Shown here piece by piece: positions 1-8,738 of a stretch of DNA of 51,256 nucleotides. Location of the stretch: assembly GCA_013003395.1 (NCBI GenBank), contig JABDJC010000033.1, positions 1 to 51,256 of the forward strand, given 5' to 3'. This DNA is from Acidimicrobiia bacterium (GTDB lineage: Bacteria > Actinomycetota > Acidimicrobiia > Spongiisociales > UBA5794). The notes beneath the pieces were generated by a model. It saw only the letters and a program-made list of their open reading frames with translations. It searched no databases and had not been told where the DNA came from. Made by a program: the position numbers and the translations under genes. How positions within the stretch are numbered: position 1 is the first letter of the stretch; each line of letters begins with the position of its first letter.

Positions 1-291
1 AAGATCGTCGCAGAGGGGTCGCCACGCTCGCTGATCGACGACTACTCGACGCGTGAGGTGGTCGAGCTGCGATTCAAAGTTGGAGAGCAGGACGCCGTCA
101 TCGAGAACCTCGAAGGCATCGCGAAACGGATGGAAGTCCTTCCGGACCGAGTACTGCTCTACACCGGTGACGGAGACGCAGCCACGGCCGAGGTCCACAA
201 TCGTGGGCTGACCCCTGAGACGATTGTCGTCAGGCGCGGCACGCTCGAAGACGTGTTCCTCCGACTCACAGGAAGAACGCTGGTCGACTGA
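1..291 (+). CDS. ABC transporter ATP-binding protein, C-terminal fragment
   Basis: The reading frame is open from the first base, so this is the tail of a gene that begins before the window; the ORF track starts it artificially at the GTG at 58. The end (VFLRLTGRTLVD) and the preceding domain of about 80 residues match the C-terminal accessory region of DrrA/NodI-type ATPases that energise ABC-2 exporters. The Walker motifs lie upstream and cannot be seen. The stop codon overlaps the start of the next permease by one base (TGATG), so the three genes form a translationally coupled exporter operon. The substrate cannot be inferred; drug, lipid or polysaccharide export are all possible. Confidence 0.85.
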   Translation, partial: KIVAEGSPRSLIDDYSTREVVELRFKVGEQDAVIENLEGIAKRMEVLPDRVLLYTGDGDAATAEVHNRGLTPETIVVRRGTLEDVFLRLTGRTLVD

Positions 292-1067
292 TGGCCGTGC
301 CAATGGTGTGGCGAGTGTTCGAAGTCCACGCCAAGCAGTACAGCCGCGTGTGGCGGGCGTCCGTATCGTCGAGCTTCCTCAATCCGATCTTGTTCTTGCT
401 CGCCATGGGCGTCGGTCTCGGGAGCCTCGTCGACACCAGCGAGGGATCGGCGACGCTCGGTGTGGCCTACCTGGCCTTCCTCGCCCCTGGTCTCCTCGCC
501 GCAACAACCATGCAGACCGCAGGTGGGGATTCTGCGTGGCCCGTCATGGCCGGAATCAAGTGGATCAAGACGTATCACGCAGCCCTCGCCAGCCCCGTCT
601 CGGTCCGCGACCTCGTCCTGGGTCACCTGGCATGGATCGTCGCTCGCCTGTTCCTGACGGCCGGCGCATTCGCGGTCGTCATGGTGCTGTTCGGCGCCTC
701 GACCATCAGCGAGGCGCTGTTGGCGATTCCGCCGGCGGTGCTCACCGGACTCGCATTCGGAGCCGCGATCACGGCGTTCACCGTACGGCAGAAATCGGAG
801 CAGAGACTCACCAGCTTGTTCCGCTTCGGCATCGTTCCACTGTTCTTGTTCTCAGGCACGTTCTTCCCGATCGATCAGCTTCCTGGGTTCATGCAGCCGG
901 TGGCCATCGCGACACCGCTGTGGCACGGGGTCGAACTGACGAGAGGCGCCGCGCTCGGAATCGCCACCGAATTGCCTTGGTTCGTCCACGTCGGATACCT
1001 CACGGTGATGGCCGCCGTCGGTACGCGGATGTCCATCACCGGATTCGACAAGAGGCTTCGCCAATGA
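291..1067 (+). CDS. ABC-2 type transporter permease (first)
   Basis: A 258-residue membrane protein with about six hydrophobic segments, the usual size and layout for an ABC-2 (DrrB/NodJ-like) permease. Visible family traits are the cytoplasmic N-terminus, a first membrane segment near residue 30, and the FRFGIVPLFLFSGTFFPI stretch, which is the conserved core of this family. It starts with the ATG that overlaps the ATPase stop by one base and ends inside the start of a second, related permease (ATGA overlap). The two permeases probably form a heterodimeric channel with a homodimeric ATPase, as in NodIJ-type or DrrAB-type exporters. The substrate is unknown. Confidence 0.85.
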   Translation: MAVPMVWRVFEVHAKQYSRVWRASVSSSFLNPILFLLAMGVGLGSLVDTSEGSATLGVAYLAFLAPGLLAATTMQTAGGDSAWPVMAGIKWIKTYHAALASPVSVRDLVLGHLAWIVARLFLTAGAFAVVMVLFGASTISEALLAIPPAVLTGLAFGAAITAFTVRQKSEQRLTSLFRFGIVPLFLFSGTFFPIDQLPGFMQPVAIATPLWHGVELTRGAALGIATELPWFVHVGYLTVMAAVGTRMSITGFDKRLRQ

Positions 1068-1876
1068 CGTCCGCCACACTGCTCTCGAGGGTGATCCCGC
1101 CAAACGTGCTCGGTGCGAAGAAGGCGCACCGACTGCTGGAGCGCAACCTCATGGTGTACAAGCACGGGTGGCTCGTGATCCTGTCGGGGTTCTTCGAGCC
1201 GCTCTTCTATCTGTTCTCGATCGGGGTTGGTATCGGCCAGCTCGTCGGAGAGATACCCACGGCGGGCGGCCAACCGGTGTCCTACGCCGCGTTCGTGGCG
1301 CCTGCGCTGCTGGCCGCGTCTGCGATGAACGGGGCCGTCTTCGAATCGACGATGAACATCTTCTTCAAACTCAAGTACGCCAAGGTGTACGACGCGATCC
1401 TTGCAACTCCGGTGGGCACAGGTGACATAGCTGTCGGCGAGATCACCTGGTCGCTCATACGAGGAGCCCTGTACGCGATCGGCTTCATGATCGTGATGCT
1501 CGCGATGGGACTCATGGAGTCAGCGTGGGCGATCATGGCGTTGCCGGCAGCCCTCTTGATCGGCTTCGCCTTCGGTGCGGTTGGTATGGCGGCGACATCG
1601 TTCATGCGTAGCTGGCAGGACTTCGACATGATTTCGGTGATCACTCTGCCGCTCTTCTTGTTCTCGGCAACGTTCTACCCGCTCAGCGTCTACCCGGGTC
1701 CGGTCCAAGCCGTCGCCCGCATGTCGCCGCTGTATCACGGAGTCGAGCTCATCAGGGCTCTCACGCTCGGCGTCTTCGATTGGTCCATCGTCGGCCACGT
1801 CGCATTCCTGGTCGTCATGGGACTCATCGGACTGTCGATCGCGGCCCGCCGCCTCGATGGGCTTTTGCTGACCTGA
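1064..1876 (+). CDS. ABC-2 type transporter permease (second)
   Basis: 270 residues. The ORF track begins this frame at 224, but the upstream part is a shadow of the first permease. The ATG at 1064 overlaps the previous stop (ATGA) and gives a protein with a normal start (MTSATLLSRV) and normal ABC-2 length. It carries the same core signature as its neighbour (LPLFLFSATFYPLSVYP), so the two are paralogues that probably pair in the membrane. It is the last gene of the operon, since a strong inverted repeat follows six bases after the stop. Role: export of an unidentified substrate, driven by the upstream ATPase. Confidence 0.87.
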   Translation: MTSATLLSRVIPPNVLGAKKAHRLLERNLMVYKHGWLVILSGFFEPLFYLFSIGVGIGQLVGEIPTAGGQPVSYAAFVAPALLAASAMNGAVFESTMNIFFKLKYAKVYDAILATPVGTGDIAVGEITWSLIRGALYAIGFMIVMLAMGLMESAWAIMALPAALLIGFAFGAVGMAATSFMRSWQDFDMISVITLPLFLFSATFYPLSVYPGPVQAVARMSPLYHGVELIRALTLGVFDWSIVGHVAFLVVMGLIGLSIAARRLDGLLLT

Positions 1877-1881
1877 AAGAC

Positions 1882-1909
1882 CGAGAGGCACCCGATCGGG
1901 TGCCTCTCG
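1882..1909 (+). terminator. Perfect 28-base palindrome after the ABC operon
   Basis: CGAGAGGCACCC-GATC-GGGTGCCTCTCG is perfectly self-complementary and starts six bases after the permease stop, giving a 12-bp stem around GATC. There is no clear T-run, as is common for actinobacterial terminators. A terminator is the simplest reading. Confidence 0.75.
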
Positions 1910-2012
1910 TATCTCGAGTGAATTGCGTCGCCGGGCTCAATCTCCGGCCCTGTTCTCAATGCATCGGCATCGTGACCCCCAAAACCCCAGGACCCTCTCA
2001 AACAACTTGCGA

Positions 2013-2022
2013 TGACTAGTCA
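2013..2022. promoter_or_regulatory. Palindrome TGACTAGTCA upstream of the HtrA-like gene
   Basis: Ten-base perfect palindrome about 120 bases before the htrA-like start. Its core GACTAGTC recurs at four other intergenic places in the window and in no coding sequence I could find. It is a candidate operator; the binding protein is unknown. Confidence 0.45.
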
Positions 2023-2050
2023 CCGACTGACCTAGGGATTCTCATCGACT

Positions 2051-2069
2051 TCTCAGTCGACCTTCAGCC
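2051..2069. promoter_or_regulatory. Direct-repeat octamers upstream of the HtrA-like gene
   Basis: TCTCAGTC and CTTCAGCC are separated by three bases, an 11-base period typical of OmpR-family regulator sites. The second copy also forms an inverted repeat with CTGAAG (2062-2067 with 2074-2079). Mycobacterial MprA controls htrA-type genes through loosely conserved octamer repeats, so an equivalent site is plausible, but this is inference. Confidence 0.35.
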
Positions 2070-2140
2070 GACCCTGAAGTTCGCCAACCATGCTGTGCGG
2101 CAGATCACAACACCACGGCTCTACATCACGGCGAGGCATC

Positions 2141-3343
2141 ATGGACGACAACACGAACTACCAGGGTTGGCCCTCGGTCAACCGACCGACATCGGCTGAC
2201 GCACCGCTGCCAGCACCAGATACCGACCGGCCGGTATCGGAAGCGCAATCTCCAGTGCTCCCCACTGTGACGAAGGTCGAGACGCCGACGAAGCGCAGAC
2301 GGGGACGCTCGATTGCCACCGTCACGTTGGCCATTGCTCTCACTGCCGGGGCGTTCGGAATAGGGAGAGCGACCGCTCCAACTGATGCTTCGCCGGAAAC
2401 CCCGATCGCTCTCGAAGCCATCGCCGAACCGGCCAAGCAGCCGGCAACCACCACCACCACCACGACTTCACCGGCGCCGACGACAACAGTCCCGGCATCC
2501 GATCTCGAGCCGGTTGCAGCCGTGGCCGCCGCAGTGGGCCCTTCTGTCGTGCAGATCAACACCGCGTCCGGCCTCGGATCCGGCGTCATCTACGACGAGT
2601 CTGGACTCATTCTCACTGCGGCGCACGTGGTCGCCGGGTCCCAAGACGTCTCAGTCCGCCTCGCAGACGGTCGCTTCGTCGATGGCACCGTTCTCGGTAC
2701 CCATGACGACACCGACATCGCGGTCATCTCGATCGATGCCACGGGATTGCAGGCGGCAACGCTGTGGTCGGGCGACGACCTACAGGTCGGTCAATTGGCG
2801 GTCGCTCTGGGAAGTCCATTCGGATTCGACCAGACCGTCACATCGGGCATCGTGAGCGCCACCAACCGCATCGTCCGCAACGCAACGATGGTCCAGACCG
2901 ACGCCGCCATCAACCCCGGCAACTCTGGAGGACCGCTGGTGAACGGACAGGGCCAGGTGATCGGCATCAACGACATCATCTTCTCGAACGGAGGCGGCAA
3001 CGAGGGAGTCGGTTTTGCCGTCGACATCCGACTGGCCAAGTTGGTGGCTGACCAGATCGTGGCCGGTGAAGAGGTTTCCCTCGCCCGGCTCGGTGTTCTC
3101 ACGGCCAGCGACCCTTCCGGGGCGGCCGGCGCCTATCTCCAGCAGGTCGACGCTGGGTCGGCGGCAGCAGCTGCTGGACTCGAATCCGGAGACCTCATCG
3201 TTGGCTACGACGGCAATCCCGTTCGTGACGGATCGGAACTCCGAGCAATGGTCATCAACGAACTGCCAGGAAACACCGTGAGCCTCGAAGTGGTCCGTGG
3301 CGGCTCGACACTCGAACTGGATGTGGAACTCGGGCGAACGTAA
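2141..3343 (+). CDS. HtrA/DegP-like membrane-anchored serine protease with PDZ domain
   Basis: 400 residues from the ATG at 2141, chosen over the upstream start at 2090 because GCGAGG sits just before it and the extra 17 residues look non-coding. Order: cytoplasmic N-terminus of about 55 residues with a basic patch (KRRRGR), one membrane helix (about 57-77), a Thr-rich linker (about 101-116), a trypsin-like domain with His162 (TAAHVV), Asp192 (DDTDIAVI) and Ser262 (NPGNSGGPLV), then a PDZ domain from about residue 305. This is the DegP/PepD layout for extracytoplasmic protein quality control under envelope stress. The gene stands alone, with repeat elements upstream and a hairpin shared with the convergent GGDEF-EAL gene. 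Confidence 0.92.
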   Translation: MDDNTNYQGWPSVNRPTSADAPLPAPDTDRPVSEAQSPVLPTVTKVETPTKRRRGRSIATVTLAIALTAGAFGIGRATAPTDASPETPIALEAIAEPAKQPATTTTTTTSPAPTTTVPASDLEPVAAVAAAVGPSVVQINTASGLGSGVIYDESGLILTAAHVVAGSQDVSVRLADGRFVDGTVLGTHDDTDIAVISIDATGLQAATLWSGDDLQVGQLAVALGSPFGFDQTVTSGIVSATNRIVRNATMVQTDAAINPGNSGGPLVNGQGQVIGINDIIFSNGGGNEGVGFAVDIRLAKLVADQIVAGEEVSLARLGVLTASDPSGAAGAYLQQVDAGSAAAAAGLESGDLIVGYDGNPVRDGSELRAMVINELPGNTVSLEVVRGGSTLELDVELGRT

Positions 3344-3374
3344 CGCCTCGAGTCGAGACTCGGCTGCCCTTACC

Positions 3375-3390
3375 CGCAACAGGTGTTGCG
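3375..3390. terminator. Small hairpin between convergent genes
   Basis: CGCAAC-AGGT-GTTGCG, a 6-bp stem with a 4-base loop, lies in the 57-base gap between the htrA-like gene and the convergent GGDEF-EAL gene. It could act as a bidirectional terminator; the stem is short. Confidence 0.4.
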
Positions 3391-3400
3391 AAGCCCGCAG

Positions 3401-6040
3401 TCAGTTCGTTATGACTCGCAGGAACGGGCCAGTGCCAGGGTCAGATTCTGTGTTCGAGTCGCCGTCGGCATCGGTGTCGATTGGACGGCGGTCCAGGCTC
3501 AACAATGACGGATCGTCCAAGAGTTGGTCGATCTCGCGGCCAACGAGCGGCTTGGCAAACAAGAACCCTTGACCTCGCCCGCACCCGAGGTCGCGCAACC
3601 GACCCAGTTGCGAGATCGTTTCGATACCTTCTGCCACCGCTTCCATCTCGAGGGTCTCAGCGATCTTGAGCACCGCTCGCAGAAGCAGGGCTCCATCAGC
3701 ACCGTCACGAAGGCGTTCGACAAACGAACGGTCGATCTTCAGGACGTCGATCGGGAATCGATCGAGATAGCTGAGTGAGGAATACCCCGTGCCGAAATCG
3801 TCGAGGGCCAAGCGAACGCCGAGGGCCTTGAGCTCCTCGAGTCGGCTTGCGGCGGAATGCATGAGGACGCTCTCCGTGATTTCCAGGGTGAGCATCCCGG
3901 GATCGAGCTGGTTGCTTTCGATGGCCGCAGCGACATCGTGAATGATCGCCGGATTCTGGAGTTGGCGCGGCGAGAGATTGACGTGCATCGCAAACGTCTC
4001 GGGCGTGTGCTCCGAACGGCGCCAGATGCCGGCTTGGCGACAAGCTTCGTTCAACACCCACCGTCCGAGTGGGACGATCAAGCCACTCTCTTCGGCGAAG
4101 GGAACGAAGTCCAGCGGTGCGATCACTCCAGCTGTCGGGTGTTGCCAGCGAACGAGGGCCTCGAACCCGATGACCCGCTCGTTGGTGACGTCCATCAGCG
4201 GCTGGTACATCAAAAACAGCTGACTCTCATCTATCGCGGTCTTGAGCTCGGCCCGTAGTTCGAGCCGTCGCACCATCTCGGTGTGCATGCTGGGATCGAA
4301 TACCCGATACGTTGCCTTCCCCGCCCGTTTCGACGCGTACATTGCAGCGTCGGCATTGCGCATGAGCTGACTCGGTGCATCGCCGCTCAGCCCGTAGGCG
4401 ATGCCGACGCTCGTGTTGGTCGAGACCATCTTCCCGTCGAGGTAAACAGGGATGGCGAGGTCTTCGATGATGCGAGCCGCAACGTCGACGGCAGAAGCCA
4501 AGTTCACGATGTCAGTGAGCAGCACGGCAAATTCGTCTCCGCCGAGACGGGCCACCACGTCATTGCCCCGGCAGAGTTGGAGCAATCGCTCGGCCACAAC
4601 GATGAGCAACTCGTCGCCGGCGGCATGGCCCAGACTGTCGTTCACCGTTTTGAAGTCGTCCAGGTCGAGGAACAGCACGGCGACCTTCTTCGTGTGATCC
4701 CCCGCCAGCGCCTCGCCAACCATCTCGGCAAACAGCGCCCGATTGGCAAGTCCTGTGAGACTGTCATGCAACGCCTGGTGGCGCAGCTCCTCCTTGAGCT
4801 CGGTCACTGCAGCGAGCGAGTCCTCCAAGCGACCGTTTTCCACCGATACACCGACCTGCGCGGCAAGGGTGGCGACGAGTTTCACATCGCCTGGCTCGAA
4901 CTTGCCCGTATCCCCGAGCCGGTTCACGACCAGCATGGCTCCCGCTACCTCACCACCTTCACCCAGGATCGGCGCCATGACCGCGTCAGCCGACGATGAG
5001 ACGACGCTGAATCCATCCGCTTCCGAACCGCTGAACAACTGCGCACCAAGATTCTGAACCTTCGCGATGGCTGACCAGTGATCGGGCGCGATCTCGGTGG
5101 GATGCATCACTTCTGTTGGTCCGGTCTGGAAGGCAACGGTCCGCAGACCGGTGCCGGTACCCGTGCCCGGCAGCAACAGTATCTCGGCGTATTCGGCTTC
5201 GAGCATCGCCCGCGCATGGGCCGCAGCAGCCGACAACGCCGACTCGAGCTGCGGCGAGCTGTGTAACTCTCGGGTGGCGTCGTACAGCGCCTCCAGTCGC
5301 GAACGCTCCTGTCGTTGGCCGACATAGGCACGGTATGACAAGAAGAGCACCACTGGCGGGATGAACGCGAGCCAAGAAATGTCTGGTGCCCGCTCCATGA
5401 TTGCCACCACGACCAGACCGAGTCCTGCGTTCATCGCCACGGCCAACGCCACCAGGACGGCGACCTCCATCAATTCTTTCTGGTTGATGTCCCCGCCCGA
5501 CAACGTGATGGCTGCATTGATGAGCAAGTTGGCGACTACCGAACCCACGAGAAGCGCAACGATCGCTCCGAGCCAACCGGTTGCGCCGTACACGTCGCCG
5601 AACACGGCGAAACCGCGAAAGAGGACGATCTGGACCGCAGTGACGAGGCTGAATTGGGCGAGGTTGAAAGAGAGCTTGACGAGTGGCTGGCGTCGATTGA
5701 GACCCAGCGCAATGGCGGTTCCGACGAATTGCGCCCCGATCAAGGCCAGAGGGCTCACCGCAAAGAGGCCGACGATGATCGGGATCTCGCTCATCGAGAA
5801 GCTGTGGGCATCCCTGCGGAGACGGAGGTGGACGACTGTCAGCTCTCCAGCCCAAACCAGAAACACGAGCATCCACCAGTCGATCGAAACGCGATCGCCG
5901 ACGGGAGGCAGTCCGCGTAGGCTCAAAGCGATTGCGCCGGCTGCGGCGGCGATCATGACGGTCAGGATCCAGACGCGTTTGGGCCCTGGTATTCGCAACC
6001 AGTCCTTCATTCGTGTCTGACCGTCGACCTTTGTTGCCAT
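3401..6040 (-). CDS. Membrane GAF-GGDEF-EAL cyclic-di-GMP signalling protein
   Basis: 879 residues from ATG at 6040; the ORF track adds one TTG codon. The first 240 residues hold about seven hydrophobic helices (MASE-like sensor), followed by a GAF-like domain (about 255-400), a GGDEF domain with intact GGDEF at 500-504 and the IDxxH-equivalent region, and an EAL domain with EAL at 627-629. The EAL domain has the catalytic motifs NLSPRQL, LEITES, DDFGTGYSSL, KIDRSF and VAEGIE. Both cyclase and phosphodiesterase motifs look complete, so the protein could make and break c-di-GMP, or one domain may regulate the other. No other c-di-GMP gene is nearby, and the signal sensed is unknown. Confidence 0.93.
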   Translation of the reverse strand: MATKVDGQTRMKDWLRIPGPKRVWILTVMIAAAAGAIALSLRGLPPVGDRVSIDWWMLVFLVWAGELTVVHLRLRRDAHSFSMSEIPIIVGLFAVSPLALIGAQFVGTAIALGLNRRQPLVKLSFNLAQFSLVTAVQIVLFRGFAVFGDVYGATGWLGAIVALLVGSVVANLLINAAITLSGGDINQKELMEVAVLVALAVAMNAGLGLVVVAIMERAPDISWLAFIPPVVLFLSYRAYVGQRQERSRLEALYDATRELHSSPQLESALSAAAAHARAMLEAEYAEILLLPGTGTGTGLRTVAFQTGPTEVMHPTEIAPDHWSAIAKVQNLGAQLFSGSEADGFSVVSSSADAVMAPILGEGGEVAGAMLVVNRLGDTGKFEPGDVKLVATLAAQVGVSVENGRLEDSLAAVTELKEELRHQALHDSLTGLANRALFAEMVGEALAGDHTKKVAVLFLDLDDFKTVNDSLGHAAGDELLIVVAERLLQLCRGNDVVARLGGDEFAVLLTDIVNLASAVDVAARIIEDLAIPVYLDGKMVSTNTSVGIAYGLSGDAPSQLMRNADAAMYASKRAGKATYRVFDPSMHTEMVRRLELRAELKTAIDESQLFLMYQPLMDVTNERVIGFEALVRWQHPTAGVIAPLDFVPFAEESGLIVPLGRWVLNEACRQAGIWRRSEHTPETFAMHVNLSPRQLQNPAIIHDVAAAIESNQLDPGMLTLEITESVLMHSAASRLEELKALGVRLALDDFGTGYSSLSYLDRFPIDVLKIDRSFVERLRDGADGALLLRAVLKIAETLEMEAVAEGIETISQLGRLRDLGCGRGQGFLFAKPLVGREIDQLLDDPSLLSLDRRPIDTDADGDSNTESDPGTGPFLRVITN

Positions 6041-6147
6041 CAATCCGGCTTTCTTGAACCCACCTTCTGGTGAGCGGTTTGGTCCTCATGGGTGTATCGA
6101 GGAGCCGTCTTCAACTCTTGAGGGTTATGTGCGTTCTGACGCGTCCC

Positions 6148-6180
6148 TCATATCGTCATATCGGCCCGAAAACCGGGCCG
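6148..6180. repeat. Tandem octamer TCATATCG x2 followed by a hairpin
   Basis: TCATATCG is repeated head to tail at 6148-6163, followed directly by CGGCCCG-AAAAC-CGGGCCG (6162-6180, 7-bp stem). The element lies in the divergent region between the GGDEF-EAL gene and the NAL1-like protease gene. It could be an operator, or a terminator-like element for a short leader. Confidence 0.35.
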
Positions 6181-6207
6181 AAACTGTTCAAATCTCGCCG
6201 CCGTCGA

Positions 6208-6219
6208 GGGACTAGTCCC
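6208..6219. promoter_or_regulatory. Palindrome GGGACTAGTCCC upstream of the NAL1-like protease
   Basis: Twelve-base perfect palindrome with the GACTAGTC core shared by five intergenic sites in this window, 80 bases before the GTG start of the protease gene. Candidate operator. Confidence 0.45.
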
Positions 6220-6299
6220 CCGAGGATCAAGCCTCTCAACACTCGTCGTACCCAGCGGGCATACTGGAACGAACGACAGAGTGCGAAGGGGGGCCCAAC

Positions 6300-7382
6300 G
6301 TGGCCAAAGCGCGGTACATGGACTACGTACGAATGGTGCGCGGATTCAACAGTTTCACCAGGATGCTCGAGTGCGATTGCATCAACGGATTCGCTGTGGG
6401 GCTCAAAGTCACCGATTGCGAAGTCACCAACAAGATCTGCATCATCGTGTACGTCAACGAGAAGCTCGACCTGCGCCGGCTACCCATGAGCAATCGGATC
6501 CCCAAAACGCTGCGTATGCCGTCGGAACGGACAAGGGACGGGTATGTGGATCTCATCACCGACGTGCAACAGGCCCGCTTTTCCGCCGTCCAGGTACAAG
6601 AACGGGTCCGACCGGCCCCTGCTGGTGTGAGCGTTGGTCATGTGAACATCACCGCAGGTACGTTCGGGGGTCTCGTGATGGACAAAGCGAGCGGCGCCAC
6701 GGTCATGTTGTCGAACAACCACGTCCTCGCCGACTCGAATTCGGGGGTGATCGGCGATCCGATCATTCAGCCTGGCGCAGCCGACGGTGGCGCGTTCCCA
6801 GCCGATCACATCGCCAACCTCGAACGGTTTGTACCCATAACGTTCGGATCGGGCAACGAAAACCGCGTCGACGCCGCAATCGCCAAGCCACTGGTCCCCG
6901 CCGACGTCATGTGGGAAACCGTCGGCATCGGCCCGATGACGCCATCGAAACGCCGGCACCTGCTTGACGGCGACCTTGGTATCGGCGTCCGCAAGACCGG
7001 TCGGACAACGGGTACGACCGAAGGTTTCGTCCAGGCGCTTCACGGAAGCGTTCAGGTGCAGTATTCGATGTTCAACAAAGCGACGTTCGTCGATCAGATA
7101 ATCATCTCGCAGCCGCTGGACGCTCCGACGTTCTCCGAAGGCGGTGACTCGGGATCGCTCGTGTACGACCTGGACGACAATCTGGTCGGCTTGTTGTTCG
7201 CGGGCTCTCAAGCTTCAGGCAACACTGCGGCGACCACGATCATCAACCCGATCAGCTGCGTATTCGATGAACTCGACGTCGCTCTACTGACCGACGAAGA
7301 AGAGGATCCGTGCGCGGACCGCGAACCAACAATCCCGCAACAGCGTCCGGCCCGCCAAAAACACCAACCAAAGCCGATATGA
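6300..7382 (+). CDS. NAL1-like trypsin-fold serine protease
   Basis: 360 residues from GTG 6300, preceded by AAGGGGGG at good spacing. It has no signal peptide or membrane helix. The first ~100 residues form a small alpha/beta domain ([19 protein letters not shown], then NRIPKTLR) typical of the front of bacterial NAL1-like peptidases. The protease domain follows, with His141 (LSNNHVLAD), Asp191 (VDAAIA) and Ser284 (GGDSGSLV), plus the family motifs KTGRTTG and VGLLFAGS. The family is known mainly from plant NAL1 and from bacterial homologues of unclear substrate. The stop overlaps the start of a 69-codon gene (ATGA), so the two are co-translated. A tail of about 30 charged and proline-rich residues ends the protein. 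Confidence 0.85.
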   Translation: MAKARYMDYVRMVRGFNSFTRMLECDCINGFAVGLKVTDCEVTNKICIIVYVNEKLDLRRLPMSNRIPKTLRMPSERTRDGYVDLITDVQQARFSAVQVQERVRPAPAGVSVGHVNITAGTFGGLVMDKASGATVMLSNNHVLADSNSGVIGDPIIQPGAADGGAFPADHIANLERFVPITFGSGNENRVDAAIAKPLVPADVMWETVGIGPMTPSKRRHLLDGDLGIGVRKTGRTTGTTEGFVQALHGSVQVQYSMFNKATFVDQIIISQPLDAPTFSEGGDSGSLVYDLDDNLVGLLFAGSQASGNTAATTIINPISCVFDELDVALLTDEEEDPCADREPTIPQQRPARQKHQPKPI

Positions 7383-7588
7383 GCGACGAACCGTCAGAGG
7401 TGATCGCCCGTCACCGTGACGAACTGCTCGGCATCGAAGGGGTGAGCGCTGTCGCTTGGGGACTGTCTCCCACCGTCGCCGGTAGAGCGTGCATCCTCGT
7501 CTACGGACTTCCGGGTACACCGGTACCGGAGTCGGTCGAAGGAATCTCGGTCGAACTGGTTCCGACCGAAGGTTTCGCCGCCTACTGA
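7379..7588 (+). CDS. Small protein resembling the protease N-terminal domain
   Basis: 69 residues starting at the ATG that overlaps the protease stop by four bases; the ORF track start at 7310 lies inside the protease gene. The sequence ([13 protein letters not shown], then [10 protein letters not shown], then [14 protein letters not shown]) follows the same order of short strands as residues 29-95 of the upstream protease (NGFAVGLK, then [10 protein letters not shown], then a turn, then [14 protein letters not shown]). I infer a free-standing copy of the N-terminal domain, which could act as an inhibitor, chaperone or regulatory subunit in trans. No family name is assigned; the similarity is from inspection by eye only. 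Confidence 0.65.
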   Translation: MSDEPSEVIARHRDELLGIEGVSAVAWGLSPTVAGRACILVYGLPGTPVPESVEGISVELVPTEGFAAY

Positions 7589-7639
7589 GCGCTGCCTGTT
7601 GAACGACGGCGCCCTTGTTGTCACCGAAGTGTACGAAGA

Positions 7640-7661
7640 GTTCACCTGACGTTCACTTGCC
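7640..7661 (+). promoter_or_regulatory. PHO box (two 11-base direct repeats) upstream of pstS
   Basis: GTTCACCTGAC followed at once by GTTCACTTGCC. This matches the tandem 11-base PHO-box pattern bound by actinobacterial PhoP and RegX3-type regulators. It lies 65 bases before the pstS start, which fits phosphate-starvation activation of the operon. Weaker related units (GTGTACGAAGA, TTGTCACCGAA) precede it in the same phase. Confidence 0.8.
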
Positions 7662-7726
7662 GGAAGCGTGTCGGCCATACCGCCCTCTTACGCTCGCAGA
7701 GCGATCAACAAGGAGAGCACGCGCAA

Positions 7727-8725
7727 ATGACACGGAAACTCTTGCTCCTCGGCGCAGCGTTGGCACTGGTGGCGGCTGCATGCGGCGGCGGCGACTCGAC
7801 GTCCGACACCACAGCAGCGCCGAGCGACGGCAGTCTGTCCGGCTCGATCTTCGTCTCCGGCTCCTCCACGGTCGAGCCGATCTCTGCACTCAACGCCGAG
7901 AAGTTCAACGCCATGCACCCGAACGTCGGCGTCACCGTCGAAGGTCCCGGTACCGGAGACGGATTCAAGAAGTTCTGCGCCGGCGAGTCTGACATCTCCG
8001 ACGCGTCCCGCGCGATCAAGGAGTCCGAAGCCGAGGAGTGTGCTGCCGCAGGCATCGAGTACGTGGAACTACAGGTCGCCATCGACGGTCTCTCCGTGAT
8101 CACGTCGATCGAGAACAATGCCGTCTCGTGCCTCACGTTCCATGACATATACGCGTTGGTCGGACCCGAGTCGACCGGCTTCCAGAACTGGAGCGACGCC
8201 AACGACCTGGCTGGAGACCTTGGCGGGACCACGGCTCCGTACCCAGACGCACCGCTCGTCGTCACCGCTCCCGGTGAAGAATCCGGCACATATGACACGT
8301 TCGTGGAACTGGTCATCGACGACCTGGCCGAGGAGCGCGAGCAGCAAGGGGCATCCCGCCCTGACTACCAGGCCTCGGCTAACGACAACGTCATCATCGA
8401 AGGCATCTCAGGTACTGCGACCAGCCTCGGATGGGTCGGCTACGCCTTCTTCGCCGAGAACACCGACAAGGTCACTGCCCTCGCCGTCGACGACGGCGAG
8501 TCGGGGTGCGTCGCTCCGACGGCGGACACCATCGCCGATGGCTCGTACCCGCTGTCACGCCCCTTGTTCATCTACGTCAACAAGGCGAAGACGGCCGAAC
8601 GCCCCGAGCTCGCCGCATTCGTCGATTTCTACCTCTCCGAGGCAGGACTCGAATCGGTCAACGAAACCGGCTACGTCGAGCTCGCCAGCTACGAAGACGT
8701 CATCGCCGCCTGGGAGAGCCGCTGA
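7727..8725 (+). CDS. pstS: Phosphate ABC transporter substrate-binding lipoprotein
   Basis: 332 residues with a lipoprotein signal peptide (lipobox LVAAAC, Cys about residue 20) and a short Thr/Ser-rich linker. The mature part has the PstS phosphate-binding signatures VSGSSTVEPI and the GTGDGFKKFCAGESDISDAS region, and later EESGTYDTF. It captures inorganic phosphate outside the membrane and passes it to PstCA. A good AAGGAG ribosome site precedes the ATG, and a PHO box lies upstream. It is the first gene of a seven-gene phosphate operon. A stem-loop after the stop probably raises pstS transcript levels relative to the downstream genes. Confidence 0.95.
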   Translation: MTRKLLLLGAALALVAAACGGGDSTSDTTAAPSDGSLSGSIFVSGSSTVEPISALNAEKFNAMHPNVGVTVEGPGTGDGFKKFCAGESDISDASRAIKESEAEECAAAGIEYVELQVAIDGLSVITSIENNAVSCLTFHDIYALVGPESTGFQNWSDANDLAGDLGGTTAPYPDAPLVVTAPGEESGTYDTFVELVIDDLAEEREQQGASRPDYQASANDNVIIEGISGTATSLGWVGYAFFAENTDKVTALAVDDGESGCVAPTADTIADGSYPLSRPLFIYVNKAKTAERPELAAFVDFYLSEAGLESVNETGYVELASYEDVIAAWESR

Positions 8726-8738
8726 TCGCACTGGGGGG

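Noticed and set aside
224-1063. Upstream extension of the second ABC permease in the ORF track
   Set aside because: The first 280 codons are an out-of-frame reading of the first permease; the ATGA overlap at 1064 gives the normal start.
4283-4999. A 238-codon plus-strand ORF inside the GGDEF-EAL gene
   Set aside because: Antisense shadow of the GGDEF domain; no family features.
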